Origin: Cichorium intybus
Taxonomy: Eukaryota; Streptophyta; Magnoliopsida; Asterales; Asteraceae
NCBI GenBank assembly: GCA_023525715.1
Contig: CM042015.1
Span: 89,824,250-89,888,249, forward strand
Length of the DNA: 64,000 bases
Direction of reading: 5' to 3'
In this document: positions 1 through 10,865 of the stretch, piece by piece
Layout: the number at the start of each line of letters is the position of its first letter
How positions within the stretch are numbered: position 1 is the first letter of the stretch
Position numbers and translations under genes: made by a program
Notes under the pieces: model-generated
The model's input: the letters and a program-made list of their open reading frames with translations, nothing else
The model's database searches: none
Told to the model about the DNA's origin: nothing

Positions 1-1578
1 TTACTTAGAGATTTCGGGTATGAAATCTTGTACCATCTCAGAAAGGCGTATGTGGTTACAGATGCCTTGAATTAGAAAGAGTAACCTTTGTAGGTTACAA
101 CCACGTGTATGAACGTGGCAAATTGATTACCTGAGTTGATTCGGGTAGCACAGAAAGATGTGTGCAAGTCTGAAAACGTGAAAAGTGAATAAATGATTGA
201 AAAGTAGCGGAAGTTAGTTGGAATATCACAGTGATTTAAAACCCTTGGTGGTTGTGAATGTGAATTCCAAAGTCAAACGAAACATAAAAATCATCTTGAA
301 AAGATGCATTTTGTATCAGATATGCAGCATACCCGAGGCAATACCAAACTGTATAGGTCGATAAAACCTATGTGTTGGTAGCCGGGGCTGAAGAAAGACA
401 TTGAAAGATATGTGAAAAATGTTTGACTTGTGTGTAACTACAGTCAAAACATTAGAAGTATGTGGACTTTTGGTCCTAAAAATGAAATGGGACGAAAAAT
501 ATCATAGACTTGTAGTAAAGTCTTTGCAAGTACCGTATGGGTATGACACCATATGGGTGAATTGCAGTTTGATTGATGAAATCAGTGTAGATTTATACTG
601 ACTAAGGAGAAGTTAAGAGCGGAAAAGTAGTGAAAAACTACAAAGATAAAGAAAATTGTCGACGTGAGTTATCGGCACGGATGGTATCGGACCGAAATAA
701 CAGAATTATTCTTTGAATTTGGCATAAATTTCAAGAATAATTAGTTCAAAAGTACTAGTAAGTACTGTGTACGAATCGCAGATGGATTGACGAGGTGAGA
801 CAATGATGCAGATCTTAGGAGTTATGCCTGAAATCGGCATAACAGACCCTAGCGGAAAACTAGACGACCGTTTATCCTTGGTAGAAATTGTAGATTAGTA
901 TAGGTATTATACTAGTGTTTTATTGACTCGTAGGAAGTATCGCTTAGACTACCGTGATGCACGCCGATTTACTAGACAAAAGTTGAGGAGAAGCCGTTGA
1001 TTAAACCCGAGATTGTATCTCAAACAGAAGAAAAGATTTGGCAAGGTCGAAAAAGCTTGGAAATAGACCAAGATCGACAAGAGTAGTATGCGGATTTTCG
1101 AGTAAAACCATTGAAACCCCAAGTAAGGGAAGATAGTGGAACTCAAAATGACCCTCCGGAAGGACTAGAAATTGATGTGGGACAAAAAAGGAAAGTTGAG
1201 TCCTTGTTGATTGAACCTTTCCGTATATCCCAATCGCAAGAATTGCGGTGTATTGATTGAAAATCCTTGATGAACTTCAAGATGATTGTAAAGTTTTCTA
1301 TGGGTCTCAGGGTTCTGAGAACATAGATTGATAAATGCTAACGAATCCCTCATGTTGAAATGAGGAAGATAAGTGATTATGGTACCCGGGACAACCGGAT
1401 GAGTGATATGCGAGTGGTGATATAACCACGAGATACGAAGTTTGGTATGGTTAAAGAGCTATAGCAAAACCATGAAGGTTTCCATATGATATGAGAAACC
1501 GGAATTGTAACGAGAAAGAAATACCCTCGCGTGATAATATGATTTCGGGGACGAAATCTTTTGAAGGAGGGGAGAATT
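1..1578 (+). mobile_element. Decayed Ty3/gypsy pol 3' end
   Basis: This is the degenerate 3' internal part of a Ty3/gypsy retrotransposon. No long frame survives. From about 1000 to 1230, however, the plus strand reads, across several stops, as the C-terminal integrase region of plant gypsy Pol: a KPEIVSQTEEKI stretch, then an RQ..YADFR..PL stretch, then GLEIDVGQKRKVESL and EPFRI. These resemble the usual PEI-Q-T-EKI, YAD-RRKPLEF and GPF motifs. It ends with a coding-like tail (GGGGACGAAATCTT) and a purine-rich tract at 1563-1575, directly before an LTR that begins TGTAACGCC. That is the usual layout of the 3' end of gypsy elements. The left part (1-850) is too decayed for me to assign domains. 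The 5' half lies outside the window. Many stops and frameshifts indicate an old, dead copy. Confidence 0.7.
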
Positions 1579-2845
1579 TGTAACGCCAAGCTACTTTATT
1601 ATATAATTATAATAAAAGGGTAAATTGGTCATTTTACCTTGTAAGGGTAAAATGGTCTTTTGGACAGAAAAGTATTTGGTTTGAAATAATATTTTGAGTT
1701 TTGGACTTAAAATGTTATAAAAACTGATTTTTGGTCGTTTTACCGAAAAAGGGTATTTTGGTCATTTGACCAAGTCAACGACCAATTATGTAAAAATATT
1801 GTTGGTTGTGGCCAAAATGTAAGAAATGGAAGTTTTATTGTAATAAAACTTGATTATTGTGGTCAAAGTTCAAGGAAATGAACTTAGGGACCAAATTTGT
1901 AAAATTTGTGGTATAAATAGAGAGTTTGACTCTCTTCTTTGACCAGCCATTGTGCAGCAACGGGAGGAGCAAGGGGAACACGATTTCAGCAAGTCTTGAA
2001 GGAATTGAGGCAAGAAATGGGAATCAAGGCTTGGAATTGATGATTTCTAAACTAATTAAGGTTAGTAACTTGATTTCTAGCCAAGCTCTTGTGTGTTCTT
2101 GGTTTGGTATTTTAGAAACTGAAATTTATGAATTTCAGTTGTGATTATGTGGTTAAATTGGTTTATTACTTCCATTGAGTCATGCTAGAAAGGACTTAAC
2201 TCAAGAAAATGGAAGTAGGTTGTTATTAGTGATGAATTTGAAGTTTGGGGTTGTTAGAACTAAGAACCCTAATTCTTCATTTTGATTGATTTAGTTGTTT
2301 TGGATGGTGGAAAACCTTGTCAAGGTATAAGGTTTTAGTCCTAGAACAAACCCCAATCGATTAAGGACCTGATTAAGGCCTTAATGGACCAAAACTGCTT
2401 GCTACAGTGCATAAATCGCGGCTGGACAGGAGGCACCTGCAGGTGCCAGGCGCGGTGCGCCCAAAATCCTGGCGGGGTGCGCCCAGGCGCAGTGCGCCCA
2501 TGTCTGGGCGGGGTGCGCCCCTCAGGCAGGGACTTTGAAATGCTAACTTTTGCTTGGCTTGTCCGTTTTAGCTCAAATTTGGACCATAGGCTCGTTATGG
2601 TCTGAAAAGTTTGGAAAAATTTTTAGATTGAGTTTCCGACCCCTCGGGGGCACTGTAGACCGATCCGAATGCCTCGGTGAATAGTAAAATTCATATAAAG
2701 TTAGTAAACGGAAAGTTTATTAACTAGGCATTATTTGTGATGATATTTTATTGAACTCTAGTGTATTAGAGTCTTTGTAGATGATTATTAACCTATTATC
2801 ATTTGGTATATAAATGGATAAATAGGTATGGGACAAAATGGTTGT
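1579..2845 (+). repeat. 3' LTR fragment of the gypsy element
   Basis: The LTR begins TGTAACGCC right after the polypurine tract. It shares phrases with the solo LTR at 43277-46351 (read on the minus strand): the opening TGTAACG, runs of 'GGGTAAA..GGTCATTTTACC', 'GGCCAA', 'TGTAAGAAAT', and a GC-rich block of repeated GCGCACCGCGCC-type words (2440-2520 here). The two are therefore the same lineage. A TATA-like 'GGTATAAATAGAGAG' lies at about 1911-1925. The right end is not recognisable. Similarity fades near 2845, where other repeat sequence begins, so the LTR is probably truncated there. The right boundary is an estimate. Confidence 0.6.
2440..2522 (+). repeat. GC-rich GGTGCGCCC repeat block within LTR
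   Basis: A GC-rich block stands out in AT-rich surroundings. It has four or more imperfect copies of GGCG(C/G)GGTGCGCCC spaced 14-20 bases apart. The same words, inverted, occur in the solo LTR at about 44905-44945. Confidence 0.75.
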
Positions 2846-3333
2846 GGTGCACGCAAAGGCAAGAAACAACCGAAATTGAAACGCAGCTAGCATTTGGTCG
2901 GTTTCGATTCGTTGGTGGCGTTTGGTTGTTTGGTGAATCTTGGCTAGACATGATTTTTAGAGAGAATTGAGTGTGAAATATGTGTGTAGAAGATTGATAA
3001 TTTTTTTGTGAATGAGTGTGTGTATTTATAGTTGGTAAAAGTTTAAAAAAAATTTATTAAAAAAATTATTTTTTTTAGCCGTTACATGTATAGCCGTTGG
3101 GAGGGGGGGTGGTGTTTTGCAACTTACTTCATACTTCAGGGGCCAAAGGGAAAGATTCCACAAGGTTCATCGCAAGGGGTTGGAACCCCTGTGCCAAGCC
3201 ATCCCCGCACACCAAACCCCAACCGGGGCGGTGATACCGGGCGGGGTCGGGTGCCAGCTTGGACATCGTGGCCCTTCCCCTCACCCATACCGTTCGGTCT
3301 TAGAACCCAACAAGAAACAATGCCAGGAGGCAT
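2846..3333 (-). mobile_element. Possible truncated PIF/Harbinger 5' end
   Basis: On the minus strand there is an AT-rich leader with two AGCCGTT words (3078-3100), then an ATG near 2951 that opens a short Ser/Pro/Asn/Thr-rich frame (MSSQDSPNNQTPPTNRN). The same layout of AGCCGTT words, leader and start is seen upstream of the Harbinger transposase remnant at 17.2-18.8 kb. The stretch 3130-3333 is GC-rich with repeated 'GGGGCGGTGATACCGGGCGG'-like words and has no recognisable protein. I infer a truncated non-autonomous Harbinger-type insertion into the gypsy LTR. I could not find a paired terminal repeat or TSD. Confidence 0.3.
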
Positions 3334-4299
3334 ATCAAAGTATACAAAGAGTAAAATAAATCTAATTTGTAAATTTCTTTTTCCCTTGTTGTGAGTTTTG
3401 AGGTATGTTCATTTGTTTTGAGAGCTTCTACAACTCAACTTAAAGAACAATTGAGAAAGACCTATAATGTCAAGGGTGAGAGATTTGTAAATCTTTTTTT
3501 TTTTTCTAAATAACAAATAAGTTATTATTAAAATAAAAATTACAAAAGTATAAAGGAAAAATAAACCAAAGCTGAAAATGAAATAACCCCGAAACAACAA
3601 TAAAGATGACACCTAACAAAGTATGGCATGACTTTGTCATATTATGTTTCCAAGTGATGATATTTACCATATGTTGATTGCTGAATCACAAGGTTGATTC
3701 TTCATAAGATAATATATGAAAGTTGTTGATGCTTCAACAATTTTGTTTGGATTTTTTTCTAAACAATTATTTATACACAACACAAGGCTTCAAAAACAAA
3801 AGCAAACCAATCTTAGGACCATTTACAAAATAAAAGAACTAGAGAAGTTAAAATATCAAAAAGACCAATTGTTTTTATGTGATCATTTAACTTGTTATGG
3901 TCCACGGTATATTTGAGGAACTATTGAAGTTCCAATTACTGTTTTGAAATCACATATCTTGGTATGTAACCGATATAGTAATATGTTTGTAATTTTTGGT
4001 ATGCAATTGCATAATCATAATTATGTTCTGAATTTTTTGATGTTTGTTTGTGACTTGATTATTTCAGCCTCAAAGTATAATCAGATTCTGACTTGACTTG
4101 ATTAGGTAAGTATGATTCCAACAAGTAACCTATGTTTCAACTATAAATTATTCATACGTCCCACCAACAAGCAACCTATGTTTCAACTTAATTATACAAT
4201 TACAAGACTACATACATCCTTACATGTGTCACTACTTCACAAACATCAAAAAACATCACTCCAAAACTTAACAATATATATAAAAAAAGCCACAACAAT
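3334..4299. other. Intergenic, no feature recognised
   Basis: AT-rich DNA with a short T-run near 3496. The only open frames are short and without recognisable similarity. Part of it may be 3' flank of the F-box gene on the minus strand. Confidence 0.5.
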
Positions 4300-5605
4300 T
4301 CATATTCGATCGAAAATTGGATCACGATCTGACCAATCACCAAGCGCCAGTGAGTCATTATCAAAGTATAAAGGCGGAGTAACATCAGGAAACTTGATAT
4401 TTGATGGAAAAATGAAACCTGTGGCCTTCAAACGAGACACAACCTACCAACACAATGATACAAGAAAACAATTAGTTCCTTTTACAACAACTACTCACCA
4501 ATTTATTCATTGTTTTGACCCTAAACAAACGGACATCAATAATTAATTAAAAGAAGATAAAGTTTACCTCGGAACAGGTGATCCCAAGTTCAAGCTCCTT
4601 GACATGGGAAAGGTTTTGTATAAATTCTTTAAGCTTATCTTCTTCCTCTTTAAGTATTGTCTCATGATACCCAAGCATTGTATAATCTGTTGTATCATCA
4701 TCCCCAAGCAGTGTATAATCTAAGTTGGCTTCAATTACAGAAGACGCATTTACCAATACAACCTTCCAAAACAACAGACGACCTTCAATTGACAGTGATG
4801 ATATATTAGGAGCATTGATTTCAATAATATGGGGAAAATCATCATATTCATCATCAGAAGGAACCCAGTAGTATCCATGGAACACCAAGTTCTTAACGCT
4901 CTTTGAAGTAATATGCAGCTGCGTGTAACCATAGCAGTAATCCAATACCAAAGTTTCTAATAGAGGACTCCCGGATAATATATTTTGAATCAAATCTTCA
5001 TCTAAATTCCCTTCGGAAATCCATAGACTCCTGAGATTTTTCCAGCTAATTGCCCCAATTGGATCCATTATGCAGCCTGATAATCTCAGATCAGTAAAAG
5101 ATGAACTGATGAAGAAAGATTGATCTAACATTAAGTCGTCTCCCTTGTCCACATTCCATAGCTTTAAATCAAGTTCTTCAACGTTACATCTCATAGCAAA
5201 ACGAATCCAGTCGTAGATTTTCGATTCAGACAGAGTTTCATATTTGGTAGACAGTACGAATTTCTTGAGCTTCAATTGGCGACATTGAGTTAGGGTTTTG
5301 CTGACGCACCAAAAGAAATACCACGGCGGATACTTATCATCACTCAATATGAGACAAGGAACAGAAGTCCAAAGATGTTTCCACCGCTTGGAGAGCGTAC
5401 CTGTTCTGATGGTTTCTTTTGTGGAGGGAAAACGAGAGAGGATTTCAAGAAGCAAGCAATCTTGCAACGCACTGAGTCGATCTTCTCCCACCTCCTCCTC
5501 GACTTCTTCAAAGTTTATCCGTTTTGTAGCAATTTTAGGCTGATTTTGTCCTTCCACCGTTTCCATGGCGGCAACAAAGCTCTCGCACATGAAAATTTGC
5601 CGCAA
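4300..5605 (-). CDS. F-box/LRR-type protein, two exons
   Basis: Likely substrate-recognition subunit of an SCF (SKP1-CUL1-F-box) ubiquitin ligase. Exon 1 (5605-4568) has an F-box at about residues 42-84 (EDRLSALQDCLLLEIL, then the typical LSKRWKHLW ending). After it come leucine-rich segments: LKLKKFVLS, VEELDLKLW, FTDLRLSGC, LRSLWISEGN, LLETLVLDYC. Continuous translation would stop shortly after a GAG|GTAAAC donor, so I place an intron at 4567-4444. The acceptor TGGTAG|GTT leads to exon 2 (4443-4300), in the same phase. Exon 2 adds ATGFIFPSNIKF and ends DPIFDRI at a TGA. The total is 393 aa if the first Met is used. A second Met at residue 14 is equally plausible as the start. Plant FBD F-box proteins usually run on into an FBD domain. 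I see none, so this is either a short family member or a truncated one. Substrate unknown. Confidence 0.8.
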
Positions 5606-5639
5606 AACTAAAATTAGGCGTAAATATATACAAACCGTA

Positions 5640-5882
5640 AGATGAAGTTTTGTTTTCGCCCCTAAACTCTTAAAAGTTAATGTTCAGTCCCTATGAAAAC
5701 TGTGAATTCTGAATTCTTTCATATTCGAACCATTACGGTTAGTAACTAATTTTTTCTTTTAACTTGGACCGTCCTTTTGATATTGTTGTACGATTCGAGA
5801 CTTAAATCGACTATACTACCTTTATTTATTTATTTATAATACGATTTTCATTTAAATCTACAAGATAACTCACACCCTATTT

Positions 5883-5925
<43 letters not shown>

Positions 5926-6741
5926 TATCAGCCACCAGCCCACCACAACAAACTCCTCCCCCTTTCCTCTAATATTGCAGACACGATAACCTTCCCTTAT
6001 TCATCTCTCCACCCATACGACCACCTCCACCCCAGTCGACGACCATCCTCCATCTCTCTCTACCAACGCTTCTCCCTTACAGCCGTCTCCGCTGAGAGCC
6101 GCTGGCGACGTCGGTGATGATGACCACCATAAAAGTACAGCTCGCCCTCTCCTTCTCCATACTTCGTTCCTCCATCCTCATTTCCAGCAACGAGGACGAT
6201 CGAAAAATCATTTTCCGATCGAATTCAATGGGCCTCTTCCGCTTTCTTTTATTTATTGATTCATTTCTCGAATAAATACAGAGGCACGAAAGGTGTTGAT
6301 TAGATGGCGAGGGTTTTTATTAGATATGAAACAGACGATTGGGGTTTTTGATCGGATCCTTAGGGTTCAAACTCCATCAAGCCTCGGGGCTTACTCCGGT
6401 TGATATTTCTTTTTCCTTTGAAGTCGTTCACCATTCCTCCATCATATTCTGAGTTAGTTTTAGCGTTTGGGATTTTCTTTATGCAGATTCTAAGGCCACC
6501 ACAGTCAGTGTCGCTCTCACCACCAACACCACCAGAGTATGTATTGAGATTTGCTGATATGGGTTTGAGAGATGGTCGCCGGAAATAATGGATTGGGAGT
6601 CACCGGAGCTGTAACTGAAAAAGAAATAGAAGTGAGGCGGCGACGGAGCTTTTTGACGTGAGAAGTCAGAAGAGTATTGGAGAATGATGGGGGAATGCTT
6701 AGACCATCATGTGTACCCTCTCTCTTCGTCTTGATTTTTGT
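5640..6741. other. Intergenic and GC-richer unassigned DNA
   Basis: Upstream flank of the F-box gene. The 5930-6741 portion is richer in C and G (CCACC, CCTCC and CGACG words) and looks like former UTR or exon sequence, with a (CT)n tract before it. The two short overlapping frames there (6400-6588 plus, 6517-6777 minus) resemble nothing I recognise. Confidence 0.4.
5886..5920. repeat. (CT)n microsatellite
   Basis: Uninterrupted TC dinucleotide tract of about 35 bases. Confidence 0.95.
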
Positions 6742-6749
6742 CTGCCATC

Positions 6750-9200
6750 CAGTGGCGAATCCAGCATAGATACTCACGTGTGTGATTAAAATAACAAATA
6801 AATAATTTGATAAAGCTTAGTTCGGACTGAGTCGTCAAAAATATCATTTAAGACAATTACTATATAAACAAGTAACATCATATACAAAGTGTAAAAGTTA
6901 ATAAGATATGCTTAACCAACAAACAAATAAAAAATTACAATTTAACAAAAACATGAATTAACAACCAAAATCAAGTTAGTCTAAGTTCATGTCGTTCCAA
7001 AAAAAGTTTAAATTTGTGTTTAAAAATTTAAAATTATAACCGTATGAATATAAAATACGTAGATTAACAATGTAAAATAATATAATATAATAATTATATA
7101 AATTTTTTGCTAAAACATTATAACATTATAATATATGAGAATAAGCTACTCAATAATTAAAATCATGATTGAATTGAAAGTTGCAGCAATAGCAGATCTT
7201 TCTTTTACACAACAGTTTAGGCAACTAGAATGAAGAAAGCTATTATTTCATTTTTCAAAGGGTAAATTGCATAAAAGTCACTAACTTTTCCAATTTTCTC
7301 GATTTTGACACTGTATTTTTAGTTTTTGCAATTAAGTCATTATGTTTTCAGAAAAGTTGCAATTAAGTCATTATGTTTTTCAAAAAGTTGCAAAAATGAC
7401 CATATGACCGGATGGTAACAGGTTACCAGGTCATATGGTCAGATTTGCAATTTTTCAGAAAACCTTATGACTTAATAGCAAAAATAAAATATAGTGTCAA
7501 AATCAAAAAATTTGAAAAAGTTAGCGACTTTTAGGGTTTATTTCATAAAAAACCCTATATTTTCAATTTTTTCTATTTAAACCTAAAACTTTATTTTTTT
7601 TCAAAAAAAACCTAAATTTTGCAGAAACTTTTTAATTTATCCCCTTAACCGGTTTTACAGGTTATACATACACTTTTTTTTTCAGAAAAAACCCTAATTT
7701 CTTTTTTTTTTTCCGAAAAAAACCATCAATTTCAGTGATTTTTTCATAAAGACAATTTTTTCTTCGTTTTTGTAATTGACATAACTTTCATATACGATGT
7801 CCAAATTCTACGAACTTTATATCCTTGGAAAGGTCGTAAGTAATACTACAACTTTGCTTTACTGACTTTTGTTTGAATATGTTCAATTATTTCGCTACAC
7901 TGGCTTGTTTTCTTATAGAACGTCGAAAACGAAGCTCGTATACAAAAGATACAACTATTATAAGAAAACAATTCAGTGTAGCAAAATATCTTAACGCATT
8001 CAAACAAAAGTCAGTAAAGCAAAGTTGTAGTATTATTTACGACCTTTCCAAGGATATAAAGTTCGTAGAATTTGGAAATCGTATATGAAAGTTATGTCAA
8101 TTACAAAAACGAAGAAAAAATTGTCTTTATGAAAAAATCACTGAAATTGAGGGTTTTTTTTCCGAAAAAAAAAAGAAATTAGGGTTTTTTCTGAAAAAAA
8201 AGTGTATGTATAATCTGTAAAACCGGTTAATGGGATAAATTAAAAAGTTTCTCCAAAATGTAGGTTTTTTTTGAAAAAAAATAAAGTTTTAGGTTTAAAC
8301 AAAAAAAAGTTGAAAATATAGTGTTTTTTATGAAATAAACCCTAAAAGTCGCTAACTTTTTCAGATTTTTTGATTTTGACACTATATTTTATTTTTGCTA
8401 TTAAGTCATTAGGTTTTCTGAAAAATTGCAAATCTGACCATATGACCTGGTAACCTGTTACCATCCGGTCATTTGGTCATTTTCGCAACTTTTTGGAAAA
8501 CATAATGACTTAATTGCAACTTTTCTGAAAACATAATGACTTAATTGCAAAAACTAAAAATGCAGTGTCAAAATCGAGAAAATTGGAAAAGTTAGTGACT
8601 TTTATGCAATTTACCCTTTTTCAAAAAGCAATAATAGGGAAGAAAAGTCTTATAAGTACCTTAGGAAGACAAACAAATAAGGTTGGAAGGAGAACACGGC
8701 AGACGACGAAGGAGATTAGTTGATGCCAGCAGAGATTGAAGATGGGCTAAAGGTGGCGGCAGCAGCCGGAGATGAGCAGAGGACGGCATTGTGAGTCGAA
8801 AACATGTAATATTATTTTAGGGTTCTTTTTTCGTTTCTCCTTTGGTAATGTTTTTACCATTTTCCTTATTTTTATCTTAATTCAAACTTGAAATATCAAA
8901 ATTCAAAATATGCGGTGAAAAGTTTTATCGCTTATTTGTAGGAAGAATTGTTTATTTTTGTTAACAACTGGTAATTTTGTTTTACTTTTCTCGGAATTAT
9001 TTGGGTCAAAATATATACATCAAAACTGTAAAACATATTCAATTATATATCCTGTTGCCGTAATGTCCGTCGGAATTTATCATGTGTCCATCCAAAGTTT
9101 CATCAGGTGTCCATTTAAAAATATGAAATAATTTGTATAAAAAACTTCAAAACAAAGGGTGTCCATGGACACCCTTACATATAGTGTAGGCTCGCCTCTG
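6750..9200. mobile_element. Non-autonomous hAT-type DNA transposon
   Basis: The left end reads CAGTGGCGAATCC and the right end, on the minus strand, reads CAGAGGCGAGCCT. This gives an imperfect 13-bp terminal inverted repeat of the CAGTGGCGG type seen in plant hAT elements. The element is flanked by an 8-bp duplication, CTGCCATC (6742-6749) and CTGCCACC (9201-9208), with one mismatch. Eight bases is the hAT target-site length. A palindromic 'GGGTGTCCATGGACACCC' lies near the right end (9157-9174). Without the nested foldback insertion the element is about 1.1 kb and codes for no transposase, so it was moved in trans. Confidence 0.8.
7260..8616. mobile_element. Palindromic foldback MULE nested in the hAT
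   Basis: Two arms of about 670 bp are near-perfect reverse complements. The left end is GGGTAAATTGCATAAAAGTC and the right end is its complement, terminating AATTTACCC. The flanks show a perfect 9-bp duplication TTTTTCAAA (7251-7259 and 8617-8625), the Mutator-like target length. The centre is near 7935-7945. No transposase is coded. The open frame crossing the centre (7873-8088) is a by-product of the palindrome. Arm divergence looks low, and a transcript would form a long hairpin. Confidence 0.9.
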
Positions 9201-9208
9201 CTGCCACC

Positions 9209-9255
9209 TCAGCATCCAGTCAGCATTTATCTCTCCTCGCCGTAACCCAGAAATG
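9209..9255. other. Short pre-insertion flank ending in copia TSD
   Basis: A 47-bp island of older sequence between the hAT TSD and the copia element. Its last five bases (AAATG, 9251-9255) are the target-site duplication of the copia insertion and match 17023-17027. Confidence 0.8.
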
Positions 9256-10025
9256 TGTAAGGTTTTAAACAATCCATGAACTAAATAACCTAAGTTCACA
9301 TGCAACCTATAAGGATCTATGTTTTCTTCTAATTGAACATATAACAAAAACCTAGAGGCCAGAAAAATAAACTAAAGATCAAAACAGAAAAACCAACCTT
9401 TAATTCTTGGAAGCTGAGCAGCAAAAATATCCTGCCTCAAATGGAAATCACACCCAAGCTAGAGGAGAAGAGGAAATCGAAAACCAGAGAGAGAGATCTG
9501 AAGTTGGCGTGAATTTGCAGTGCCTGGGAGTCCCTATTTATAGTTTCCAAATGGCCAGTGGATAAACCTTAGAGATAAACCTTTTTGAATTCAAATAAGA
9601 TAAACCTTTTATCTTATAATTCAAATCCTATTTATCTATATTATTAATTTCGAAAATCATATATTTCCATATATGTATTTCGAAATCCACTGGTCACTGA
9701 TACACTGTCACTTACTCAACTATTGAATAATTACAGTTTTAGTCCCTGCACCTTTAATTAATTAATTTAATCCCCAAATTAAATCCAATTAATTCTGGAT
9801 TAATTCCTAATTAATATAGTTTCTAATTAATATATTATCACTTTAATATATTAATAAACCATATATTTAATTCCTGTTGATTTATTAATCCCATAATAAA
9901 TCAACCTTTCTCTCTACCGAATTTTCTACCAAACCTCCAGCCATGAGGGCAACCCAAATGGACGGTGCTTCTATTAATTAGGTAAATACTAATTATTAGT
10001 CATGGCTTAGACACCTAATCCAACA
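9256..10025 (-). repeat. Copia 3' LTR
   Basis: A 770-bp LTR, starting TGTAAGG and ending CCAACA on the plus strand. It is the 3' LTR in element orientation. Confidence 0.95.
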
Positions 10026-10036
10026 GTCTCCCACTT
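10026..10036 (-). promoter_or_regulatory. Copia polypurine tract
   Basis: On the minus strand AAGTGGGAGAC lies immediately before the 3' LTR. This is the expected plus-strand primer of plant copia elements. Confidence 0.8.
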
Positions 10037-10865
10037 GGATAAGTCTATGACTATAATTACCAATTTAGCCTCTAATTAACCAGCACTTGTAGCTTCCTAG
10101 AAACCAATGCCAAACTCTGATCTAATCAGTCCTGTCCATAGATAAGTGATCAGATGATCCTCCGTCCAACAAGATATTTTTCAGACTCAAGACATGGATA
10201 TAATCAATCTGGTCTGAATCACTGTTCCTCGATTTCCGATTTGCATATGACTCTTAGACTACCAATTTAGTCCCGGTTGGCCAACCATTTTAGTCAACTT
10301 CAAAATCATCGAGAGGCCTACAGATATCTGTTCCCTGTTAGGGTCAAGGGACGAATAAACTTCGACTCATATACTTATGTCTTTTACCAAACAAATTATT
10401 CACAACAATACGTTTTATAACACCGAGTTACCGATGCGTTTTCGTATTATCAATGAACAACTGTCTTAGTAAATCATAACTCATATGTCTTAGCTTAAAG
10501 ATCAAAGATATTATCGTCTCAACATTGCTCGTGATGAAATCCATGAAGCAATCCATTGAGCGCGGGTTTATCCAATACTCAAATCTCCATTTCCAAGTAC
10601 TCACGAATGGTTCAGCAATCCAATTGCAATGTCTAACTCCTTAGACAATCTATTACCAATTCATGACAGTCTTACTTCACACTTACTCCCTTAAAGTGTA
10701 ATTGACTGTGGATATTTGAATAATCCAATTATTCAGGAAGTAAAAAAAATGCAAAATTTGAAACACAATGATAAAGTATTGACAAGAGTAGTAAACCATA
10801 ATAAATCTCTATTATTAAATCACAAGAGTCAAATACAATACATTGTTACAAGTTTCGAAACCTAT

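Noticed and set aside
3086..3394. GC-rich overlapping frames at 3.1-3.4 kb on both strands
   Set aside because: They arise from repeated GGGGCGG-type words in a repeat end. No conserved protein pattern.
4112..4546. 144-codon plus-strand frame
   Set aside because: It lies antisense to the predicted second exon and 3' region of the F-box gene and has no recognisable domain.
7873..8088. 71-codon frame at the centre of the foldback element
   Set aside because: It spans the palindrome centre, has no family similarity and no gene signals.
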